A stretch of DNA of 64,000 bases, taken from assembly GCF_001421565.1 (NCBI RefSeq), contig NZ_LMKQ01000001.1:681651-745650 (forward strand). The letters are read 5' to 3'. Numbering within the stretch: position 1 is the stretch's first letter; every line of letters begins with the position of its first letter. The notes beneath the pieces were generated by a model that searched no databases, was not told where the DNA came from, and worked only from the letters and a program-made list of their open reading frames with translations. This DNA is from Agromyces sp. Leaf222. Its GTDB lineage: Bacteria > Actinomycetota > Actinomycetes > Actinomycetales > Microbacteriaceae. This document shows, in pieces, positions 38,613-45,716 of the stretch. The position numbers and the translations under genes were made by a program.

Positions 38613-39121
38613 CCTCCAGACTTAGCCCGGCGTTGCTCGCCATCGCCCTACTCATTCCGTTGGCAACGCTCGCTGGATGCGCAACCACTCAACCTGAGGT
38701 GGACGAATCGATGACATGGCAAGAGGCCAAGAAGTCCGCGCAGCAAACAGAGAATGAGATCGTCGCCCTCATCCCAAGCGACCAGATCGTCACCACCACA
38801 CAGGGCGCAACCGGAACGCTGCTGAGTTGTGACGACACGCAGTACCAATGGACCGGGCGAACCACCGTAAAGCTCGCCCCGGGCGCGGACGTCGAGCCCC
38901 TCGTCACCACCATCGCCGAGCACTACGACGAGAACGGCGACCTCACGCCAGAACAGTACGCCGACATCAACGGGGACCTGACAGTTCAGCTGATCGCCCA
39001 CGACGGCAAAGAGAACTACCTCGTCGGCGCCGGAACGAAGAGCGCTGAAGAACTCGAAGTGACATCGTTCTCTGCATGCTTCGTCCTGCCGGACGACGTT
39101 TACCCTGGCGGCGAGTTCTGA
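38609..39121 (+). CDS. Putative lipoprotein paired with the hydrolase
   Basis: A 170-residue lipoprotein (signal ending LATLAGCA). Start overlaps the upstream stop (ATGA). The mature domain has a Cys pair (LLSCDDTQYQW ... FSACFVLP). A surface lipoprotein encoded directly after a secreted lipase-like protein fits an immunity or chaperone role; inference only. Confidence 0.65.
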   Translation: MTSRLSPALLAIALLIPLATLAGCATTQPEVDESMTWQEAKKSAQQTENEIVALIPSDQIVTTTQGATGTLLSCDDTQYQWTGRTTVKLAPGADVEPLVTTIAEHYDENGDLTPEQYADINGDLTVQLIAHDGKENYLVGAGTKSAEELEVTSFSACFVLPDDVYPGGEF

Positions 39122-39757
39122 GGGTCAACCCCACGACGCGCGGCCAGAGGTCCGAGCCGCGAGCGAGGCCAGTTCGTTTCATGCGTGAGCGGGCTGCCAC
39201 GTCGAACGCTGTCCGGAGACTTCCTAGCGGCGGAGCCAAAAGAGGGGAGTCTTCGTTGGGTTGTTGCCTGGGTTCCCGTCGTCCGCTGTTCGCGTCACCA
39301 GGAGGACGCGATCAACGGCGTTGTCGAATTGAACTCGGAGCGTTCTTGCGCCATTAGGCTCCATGCTCCACCTATGGGCGACCAGCTGAAACGGAGCAAC
39401 CATCACCTGCATGATGGCTTCCCCTTGAGTTGCGAGCGTTGCTGGGTTCTCTCGCGGCTTGCTGTCGAGCATCTCGACGATCCACGGGGTCAGTCCCTCA
39501 CCGACTGACTGAAGCCGGATGAATTCACGCAGACTGAGAGGCGGGTGGCGGGCTTAAAGTTCGCGTCGCATCCGAATCGTGTCCTGGTGCATAGAAGCCG
39601 TCGCCGATGGCCAGTTGTATCGGGCGAACGGGTCGTGGCTGTCCAGCGCACGCGCCGCACTAGGACAAAGTATTGGTACGCATCGGCTCGGGCGGATCTG
39701 ACATGTCTAGTCCGCGTGCCTGATCGCTACGTTGGACGGTAAAAACGGGAGGCACTC
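39122..39757. other. 636-bp gap, no firm gene
   Basis: The only protein-like frame is a minus-strand one at 39224-39472 whose later part (FQLVAHRWSMEPNGARTL... to FWLRR) could be a small or decayed gene; it lacks a good ribosome site. Nothing else is supported. Confidence 0.35.
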
Positions 39758-41152
39758 TTGGCCGCGGTCTATCTGTGGGACGCGAATGATCGGCTCGAAG
39801 AGAGTCGCGAACGCGATCGTGACTACGTTACCGAGATCGTCAACACGCACCACGTGCCAACTCATGGCGCCGTCCTAGTCGGAATCGTGACCAATGAAAA
39901 CGGGGGACGGGCTGTTGAGGCGCTTGGTATCGTCAAGTCGGCGACTCATGTCGCACAGGGAAGACGACGCATTCGAGTCGAACCGCTTTTGTTCGTAGAG
40001 GCGATTGACGTAGATGGCCTCCTGGCCAAGCTCGACCTGCGGGTCGCCGGACGGGTTACACGAGCCGGTTGGCCCGCGGAATTGCGCCCCACAAAGCTTC
40101 CGCCGACCGCTGCCAGCGGCATTCTTGCAGGACTTGCGGAGAATCCAGATATTCGCTCGTGGCTCGAGTCGTTGGCGGTCGAGGCACCGGCAGATTCATC
40201 ACGACTGCAGGAGGTTCAGGAGTCACGCGATGCGATCGGTCTGGCCATCGAGATCGCTGACATTCCTGGTCTCGACAAGTCAGTCTTCTCACGCCCCACG
40301 AAGAGTCTCGTGCCGAACGATGTGATCGCGTCGGTGGTTAAGAACGCCCACCTTGCGGACAACGAGGAGGACCTGATTCCCGAGGAGCTTCGGCGATTCG
40401 AGAAAGGCACCATCACGCAGATGGTGGCGGGACACGTCGCCAGGTTCCAAGGGCGGGGCTACGAGCTCCTGGTCTTCAACGTAAACAAAAAGCCGCTCGA
40501 GGTGGCTCTTGGAGTGGACCTCGTGTACTGGGACACCGTCAACAACGTCTTCACGTTAGTTCAATACAAACGCCTCGAAGCCGAAGAGAGCCCCGGCCGG
40601 GCCAAGGAATGGGTATACAAGAATGAGGGCGAGATTCGGCGGCAGCTCAAACTAATGGTGACCCCGACAGGCGAGGCGGTGAACGCATCTGACTGGAGGA
40701 TGACCTCGCCGTACTGGTTCAAGTTCGTGCGCCGCGACGCCGCTCGATTCTATGACGCGAGGCTCCTCAAAGGAATCTATGTCCCGGCCGACTACCTCCG
40801 TCTCGCGATCGACGACGACAGCCTGCGTACCGGACCAAAGAACGGGTTCCGCATCACCTACGACAACGTCAAGCGCATTACCCGCGCAACGTTCTCCGAA
40901 CTCATCCGTAGAGGGCTAATCGGAACCCGAGAAGCACAGTCGGCTGACCTCGCACGCATTATCGACGACCTTGGTGCTTCTGGCCGAAGCGCAATTGTCG
41001 CGGTAAAGGCCAAGTGGCAGGAATCAGATGAAACCGAAATCGTCCAGAACCTTGGCGACATTCTCGACTCAACTCGATCCCGCGATGGTGCGGCCGGCCC
41101 TCTGACCTTCGAAGAGCTCCTGGGCGAAGAAAGCAACGATTCTCGGCGTTGA
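39758..41152 (+). CDS. Unknown protein with possible PD-(D/E)xK nuclease motif
   Basis: A 464-residue cytoplasmic protein beginning with TTG at 39758 (GGGAGG 5 nt upstream). No family was recognised. In the middle, GRGYELLVFNVNKKPLEVALGVDLVYWDTVNNVFTLVQYKRLE has the spacing of a PD-(D/E)xK nuclease core: a Glu helix, Asp in GVDLVYW, then QYK after a beta turn. An Arg/Lys-rich middle and C-terminal acidic tail follow. A nuclease in a mobile element near unknown genes may belong to a defence system; this is inference. Confidence 0.5.
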   Translation: MAAVYLWDANDRLEESRERDRDYVTEIVNTHHVPTHGAVLVGIVTNENGGRAVEALGIVKSATHVAQGRRRIRVEPLLFVEAIDVDGLLAKLDLRVAGRVTRAGWPAELRPTKLPPTAASGILAGLAENPDIRSWLESLAVEAPADSSRLQEVQESRDAIGLAIEIADIPGLDKSVFSRPTKSLVPNDVIASVVKNAHLADNEEDLIPEELRRFEKGTITQMVAGHVARFQGRGYELLVFNVNKKPLEVALGVDLVYWDTVNNVFTLVQYKRLEAEESPGRAKEWVYKNEGEIRRQLKLMVTPTGEAVNASDWRMTSPYWFKFVRRDAARFYDARLLKGIYVPADYLRLAIDDDSLRTGPKNGFRITYDNVKRITRATFSELIRRGLIGTREAQSADLARIIDDLGASGRSAIVAVKAKWQESDETEIVQNLGDILDSTRSRDGAAGPLTFEELLGEESNDSRR

Positions 41153-41172
41153 CGGGTGGGCTTCACGGCTGG

Positions 41173-41490
41173 TCAGGATCGGCGTCGAACGGCGTTGGCG
41201 TACACCCACACGTATTGATCGCCGTCGCCGTTGGGCTCCTGGTACTTCACGAGGACCGCTCCGTGTGACCATGCGATCGCCTCACCCTCGACGGTGCGCG
41301 GTTCCTCGAAGCTGACTCGGTATCTGACTGTCGCGATGACAGGGACTGGGTCAGGTGCGTCCTTACGTGGGCCAGTGGATCTGATCTCTGTAGTCGTCAG
41401 CGAAACGGGAGTGCCACGTTTGGCGCGCTCGAGGGCGATGCGGTCGCGGTTCTCGTCGGCGAGGTCGGGGTATCTTCGGTTGCCTCCCAC
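41173..41490 (-). CDS. Hypothetical protein in LexA-box operon
   Basis: A 105-residue protein with a charged N-terminus (MGGNRRYPDLADENRDRIALERAKRG) and a beta-rich C-terminus (ATVRYRVSFEEPRTVEGEAIAWSHGAVLVKYQ, YVWVYANAVRR). It begins 2 nt after the stop of the upstream gene and so shares its promoter. Family not recognised. Confidence 0.55.
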   Translation of the reverse strand: MGGNRRYPDLADENRDRIALERAKRGTPVSLTTTEIRSTGPRKDAPDPVPVIATVRYRVSFEEPRTVEGEAIAWSHGAVLVKYQEPNGDGDQYVWVYANAVRRRS

Positions 41491-41492
41491 GG

Positions 41493-41771
41493 CTATTCGA
41501 AGATCCGCTCTGCTACCCAGCCGGTGGGGTTGAGGCGGAGGTCGAAAACCAGCAGGTCATCATTTTCAGACCGGCCCGTTGCGCGCCATCCGAGCGAGAG
41601 CACGACGTCTGCCGGTGGATGTGAGATGCCGCTCGGCCATTCCGGTTCGCGGGGGAGCGGGGTTGGTGTGTCGATAACGCGGTAGCGGGTGCCTTTGTAG
41701 ACCAGTCGCGTCGGTAAATCAGACGCGTCCAGCCAGACGGCGACGGGCTCCGCATCGCGTGCCAGGAGCAT
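41493..41771 (-). CDS. DUF6504-like small protein under a LexA box
   Basis: A 92-residue protein: MLLARDAEPVAVWLDASDLPTRLVYKGTRYRVIDTPTPLP followed by a short beta-rich end with W and F residues. The pattern (a V-W, then L..RLVYKGTRYRV, then a Trp pair) resembles DUF6504 proteins that accompany DinB/ImuB-type polymerases. ATG at 41771 lies 17 bp from a perfect LexA box, so DNA damage should induce it together with the following gene. Confidence 0.55.
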   Translation of the reverse strand: MLLARDAEPVAVWLDASDLPTRLVYKGTRYRVIDTPTPLPREPEWPSGISHPPADVVLSLGWRATGRSENDDLLVFDLRLNPTGWVAERIFE

Positions 41772-41787
41772 GATGGCTCTCCCAATA

Positions 41788-41805
41788 TTCGAACGTGTGT
41801 TCGAA
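41788..41805 (-). promoter_or_regulatory. LexA (SOS) box TTCGAAC-GTGT-GTTCGAA
   Basis: A perfect 7-bp-arm palindrome containing the actinobacterial SOS consensus TCGAAC(N4)GTTCGA, 17 bp upstream of the gene starting at 41771. Confidence 0.8.
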
Positions 41806-41916
41806 GGATACGCCTGGTGCCTCGTCGAGCCAAGTCGCAGTCGCTGCGGTTGCCGACTGCGCATCTCATCACGTCGTGCGGCTACGGACACATGGAACGT
41901 GGACCAGGGCGTCAGG

Positions 41917-42165
41917 TCACTGATCAGGCGACACGTTTGGTTCACCCGGGAGTTGCGTGTCAACGCTGAGCGTCTGATCCGGCGGGAGTCTCAGGAGCTT
42001 CGCGAATTCGTCGGCTGGGATTCCTTCCGATCCCGCTCGTTGAGCGTCGCGCATGCTTGCGATGAGGAGCGAGATCACGTCACCGACGTCAGCCCCGAGC
42101 TCGGCTGCCCGTTCTGCAAGCCAACGAGCATCATTATCTGGCAGATCGATCTCTAGATCCGGCAT
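41917..42165 (-). CDS. Small hypothetical protein, possibly ribbon-helix-helix
   Basis: An 82-residue protein. MPDLEIDLPDNDARWLAERAAELGADVGDVISLLIASMRDA reads as a strand followed by two helices, similar to ribbon-helix-helix antitoxins. No toxin partner is recognisable beside it. Starts at 42165 in a longer open frame. Confidence 0.4.
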   Translation of the reverse strand: MPDLEIDLPDNDARWLAERAAELGADVGDVISLLIASMRDAQRAGSEGIPADEFAKLLRLPPDQTLSVDTQLPGEPNVSPDQ

Positions 42166-42416
42166 CGCCCGCCTTTTGATCGACCACGGCGCCTGGCCGC
42201 CTCGAGTGTCAGGGCTCGGAAGACGGGAGTGGATCGCACCCAGAGGAGCGCGCTTGGAGGCTGTTCGCAACGGTACATCGTTGGGCCTTCCCGCGGCGCG
42301 AGCTTCACCTTGTGGTCGCCATCGGAGTCCAGCTGGCTTTCGAGATGATCATCGGTCTGGAGCCGGAGGGAGTCGATCCACCACATCGTTCAGGCGCGCT
42401 CTCATCCCAGAGTCTG

Positions 42417-43196
42417 TCAACGGACCAGAGCCTCACGAAGGGCTCGCATGACGGGCATCTCCCGAAGCCAAGCTGTCGCGGACTGGCCGGCGGCACGGGG
42501 GTAGCCGAACTTGTCGGCCTTCTCTAGCAAGGTCGGGGCGGCTCGGTGGATTTGGGAGGTTGCAGTGAGTATGTCTGCCATCGTGAACGTCGGATCTGCG
42601 ATCTTGCGGATGCGACCGAATATGTCGACCCAGTAGGTCGTCTGGGTAAAGATGCCAGGAACGAGATAGCCAGGGAGAAAGGCGTCCTGGACGAAGCGAT
42701 CCTCGTAGGTCCAAAGGCCTCGGCGGTGGGCCCGAATGAATCGTTGATGGAGCTCGCCGGCGGTGACGTCTGCCGCGATTGCTTCGCTCACGAGGAGAGT
42801 GTCATCGAGGCCGGCAAGGAACGCGTCGAGGCGGACGCCGCCCCACCAATCGTGGCGTGTGCCTTCCTCGAAGTCCGGGTCGAACTGCGCCCAGAAGATC
42901 TCCTCGATCTTCGTCGTCTTGCGAGTGGTCAATGGCGCGTTCTCGTCACGACGGAAGAACACCACTCCGTCGTGGCCGAGCTTGAGGCTGGCGATGACGC
43001 ACGTGATTTCTGTGCCGTCCGCGTGGAGGGAGCGGCGTTCGAGATATCGGGTGAAGACAGCGGGCTGTCGGCGCATCATCGTACGCTCCGCGGCGACCGT
43101 GAACTGGTAGCTGCTGCCGCTCTCGGTGCGAACCGTCCAGACGCCCTCCCGCTCGACATCCACCTCGATGAGGTATTCGTCAGTCATCATCATCAT
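42417..43196 (-). CDS. Hypothetical protein, partner of the upstream gene
   Basis: A protein of about 260 residues. The start has four ATG in a row (43196, 43193, 43190, 43187), inside the last 17 nt of the upstream gene, so the two are translationally coupled. Visible features: beta-rich N-terminal half, then KTTKIEEIFWAQFDPDFEEGTRHDWW and a helical C-terminal half. No family recognised. Confidence 0.6.
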   Translation of the reverse strand: MMMMTDEYLIEVDVEREGVWTVRTESGSSYQFTVAAERTMMRRQPAVFTRYLERRSLHADGTEITCVIASLKLGHDGVVFFRRDENAPLTTRKTTKIEEIFWAQFDPDFEEGTRHDWWGGVRLDAFLAGLDDTLLVSEAIAADVTAGELHQRFIRAHRRGLWTYEDRFVQDAFLPGYLVPGIFTQTTYWVDIFGRIRKIADPTFTMADILTATSQIHRAAPTLLEKADKFGYPRAAGQSATAWLREMPVMRALREALVR

Positions 43197-44190
43197 TCGT
43201 TCTTCGGATGTGGCGAATGCACGTCGTCGCAGCCCAGTAGTAGTCGATGAGGAAGTCGTCCGCGTACAGGGTGATGAACCCGTGCTCGCCGAGCCGGAAT
43301 GACTGGAATGTGCGGATGCGCTCCCCGAGCCCTGGAAATGGATTGGCCCGTGGCCCAGGGACACGCGTCCAGAGCCCTCGATCAAGATCGATGATGTGCG
43401 TGGAGTGAGCCGTCAAGACCTCCCATCGACCGTCGGACACGTCGTCGAGGTCGATCACTGGCGATGGAAGCTCGCGTGTGCGGCCATCAGCCTCGACCGT
43501 CACCACGTCGAGAGTTTCAGGGTCAAGTATCGCGACGCTCGGAGTCGAGCCGTAGGCCGGGCCGAGGCGCACTGTTCGAGTGATGTATCCGGCCTCGCCG
43601 ACTTCGTACCCGATCGCGTCTGCGACGAGTGCATCGCCCCTGGAGATTGTTAGCCGAGGGGTACTGAGTGTCATTGACTGAGTCGGTGCGCCATCAGGTG
43701 ACATACCGGCGATGAACAGCACGTCCAGCGATCTACTCGAGACGGACGAGGTCTTCTGTGACGGGCTCGCGTCGGCGGGGCCGGTCACTGCGTGGTCAAG
43801 GTCTTCCTTGTGAGGAGCGGATCCGGCCACACCAAAGGTGCGACCGCTTGAGAATCGACTGCTGAATCCTGTGGACAGGTAGCCGATCGTGTCCGGTACG
43901 GCCCAGCGGACTCCTTCGGGGTCGGCGGGGAACTCGTCAGAGGCCGTGGTCCCTTGCGCAGAATCGGCATCCCGGGGCTCACTGATGATGAGCAACCTTG
44001 AGTGCAGAGCCTGAAGTTGTCGTGCGGTCGCGGCCATGCTCGCGCCGGCGGGCGGGAACCCGCCAGCGACTTGCCCCACGAGTACGAGGTTTCGTGCGTC
44101 GTGGTCTGCGAGCAGCTTTGTGGTCCGCAGGAGATCCGCGGAACTCTTGACGTACCCGATCAACCCAACAGGTCCATCGAAGTGCAACAT
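43180..44190 (-). CDS. Hypothetical protein with Rossmann-like N-terminus
   Basis: A 336-residue protein. The N-terminus MLHFDGPVGLIGYVKSSADLL and NLVLVGQVAGGF looks like an alpha/beta fold; the C-terminal two-thirds is beta-rich (IDLDDVSDGRWEVL, HIIDLDRGLWTRVPG). It ends in DDDD, encoded by the CATCATCAT run that also gives the next gene its start codons. No family recognised. GGGGGG precedes the start and a palindrome covers the promoter. Confidence 0.55.
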   Translation of the reverse strand: MLHFDGPVGLIGYVKSSADLLRTTKLLADHDARNLVLVGQVAGGFPPAGASMAATARQLQALHSRLLIISEPRDADSAQGTTASDEFPADPEGVRWAVPDTIGYLSTGFSSRFSSGRTFGVAGSAPHKEDLDHAVTGPADASPSQKTSSVSSRSLDVLFIAGMSPDGAPTQSMTLSTPRLTISRGDALVADAIGYEVGEAGYITRTVRLGPAYGSTPSVAILDPETLDVVTVEADGRTRELPSPVIDLDDVSDGRWEVLTAHSTHIIDLDRGLWTRVPGPRANPFPGLGERIRTFQSFRLGEHGFITLYADDFLIDYYWAATTCIRHIRRTNDDDD

Positions 44191-44212
44191 CTCATTGCCA
44201 CCCCCCTAATAG

Positions 44213-44333
44213 TGCGCAATATAATACGCAGTTAGCTTGCCCGCAAGGGTGCCGGGTCGTCGAATCGCTCTTGTCCGCCGAGTGTGGTTGATAAAGTTAT
44301 CGCCGCTCCGAGCGCGGCGATAAAGTTATCGCC
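44213..44333. promoter_or_regulatory. Palindromes upstream of the 44190 gene
   Basis: TGCGCAATATAATACGCA (44213-44230) is a near-perfect palindrome covering an AT-rich -10-like region. GATAAAGTTATC occurs at 44290-44301 and, within the perfect palindrome GGCGATAAAGTTATCGCC, at 44316-44333. The repeats are 26 bp apart. They look like operators, possibly for the XRE-type protein encoded next to them. Confidence 0.55.
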
Positions 44334-44465
44334 GATCGATTCACGGAGTCCTGTTCGCGACGCTGGCGAATCCTTGCGATCCCGATAGCTGCGTAATACA
44401 ATCCGAGAATGTCGCGCGTCGTGTGCGACGATCAACGACCGATTCGCTGTATCGCCCGCATCAGT

Positions 44466-44855
44466 TCACCGCCCGCTCCGTTTCCCCTGAGCTGGCAGAG
44501 GCAGACGTGGCGATGGAACGGTGCCGCGTTTGCGAACCATCGACCGGTCGAACTCAATTCCAAAGGCGAGCCGGAACCGGGCGATGTCCTCGAGACGCAT
44601 GAGGACGTGCCCTGCGAGCAATCGCTGCAGCCGGTCGGGCTTCACGCCAATCTCAGTGGCGAGCGCCTTCGTCGTGCGAATCATGCGCCTGGCCATGAGT
44701 TCTCGAACGTGCCAGGAGATCTGATGCTGCAGGACAGACGCATCGAACTCGATCTCGTCGGATGGCTTTGTGGTCCGCCATTGGATGTCTTCGACCAGTC
44801 CGAACAGCTCGGGCCGGATGGCGAATTCATTGGGCCGAAAGCGCGGGTTGGTCAC
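44466..44855 (-). CDS. XRE-like helix-turn-helix protein divergent from tnsA
   Basis: A 129-residue DNA-binding protein, GTG start. The helix-turn-helix is RTTKALATEIGVKPDRLQRLLAGHVLMRLEDIARFRLAFG. The C-terminus is basic (RKRGTVPSPRLPLPAQGKRSGR). It is divergent from the transposition operon with a 108-bp gap, so it is a candidate regulator of transposition genes. Confidence 0.7.
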   Translation of the reverse strand: MTNPRFRPNEFAIRPELFGLVEDIQWRTTKPSDEIEFDASVLQHQISWHVRELMARRMIRTTKALATEIGVKPDRLQRLLAGHVLMRLEDIARFRLAFGIEFDRSMVRKRGTVPSPRLPLPAQGKRSGR

Positions 44856-44963
44856 CGCAAAACACTAGCGGGCACCGGGCTATTGGCTCGGCTTTGGGCC
44901 ATTAGGCACTCTATTCGCCGAACGTGATGCGCGTGGCATCAACGCCGCCCATGGGGGCAATCG

Positions 44964-45716
44964 ATGAGACCGAAGAAACCAATTACGAAGAAACTCGCCC
45001 TCCAGGACGGCCGGGACGAGCTGCACTGGCGGGCGGACGGGGAAGCGCACAGCGCTCCGATCGATCGCGCAGCGAGGATGTTCGCGGACCAGGCACTCGA
45101 CTTCGCCAGACTGCCGCGAAAGTTTCCAGGTCAGAGCAACTACCACGGCAGTTACTGGTTCGCGGGCATGGGGGCATCGATCTGGCACGAGTCGCTTACC
45201 GAGTACCTGGGGCTCATGCTCATCGACCATCTCCACGAGGTCCGCGCCGTCTACCCGCAGCCGTTTCTCATCACCTTCGCTGATGGCCGAAGCCACTATC
45301 CGGACTTTCTGGTGGTCCACGCGGACCAGCGGCGCACGGTGATCGACGTGCACCCAACAAGCACCACCACGGAAGCAGACAAGGTCACGTTCGAGAACAC
45401 CCGAACTCTGCTCGAACGCATCGGATGGCGGTACGAGCTGCTGACCGAGATGGACCCGGTCCATCAGGCCAACTTCGAGTTCATCGCTGGCTACCGTCAC
45501 CCGCGATATCGCCCGACCGACGAACTCGAAGCGAAGCTGCTCATGGCAGCGGCCCGTCGACCGACATTCGGAAGCCTCCGGGAGGCGCTTCGCAGCGATC
45601 GCCCCGGAGAGCACCTGCCGGCGGTGTACCACCTCATGTGGCGTCGCCAGATCGGGCTTGATCTCACGACCCCCTTCACTGATCGAACACAGCTCTGGAA
45701 AGGAGCATCACGATGA
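44964..45716 (+). CDS. tnsA: TnsA-like transposon endonuclease subunit
   Basis: A 250-residue protein of the TnsA N-terminal endonuclease family, which cuts the 5' transposon strand together with TnsB. Core residues: Glu76 and Glu80 in IWHESLTEYLGLM, Asp114 in SHYPDFLVVHA, then VIDVHP. In the family the last motif normally has Lys (Q/DVK); here it is His130. The C-terminal part (residues 170-250) would contact TnsC. First gene of an operon; stop overlaps tnsB start (ATGA). Confidence 0.85.
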   Translation: MRPKKPITKKLALQDGRDELHWRADGEAHSAPIDRAARMFADQALDFARLPRKFPGQSNYHGSYWFAGMGASIWHESLTEYLGLMLIDHLHEVRAVYPQPFLITFADGRSHYPDFLVVHADQRRTVIDVHPTSTTTEADKVTFENTRTLLERIGWRYELLTEMDPVHQANFEFIAGYRHPRYRPTDELEAKLLMAAARRPTFGSLREALRSDRPGEHLPAVYHLMWRRQIGLDLTTPFTDRTQLWKGASR

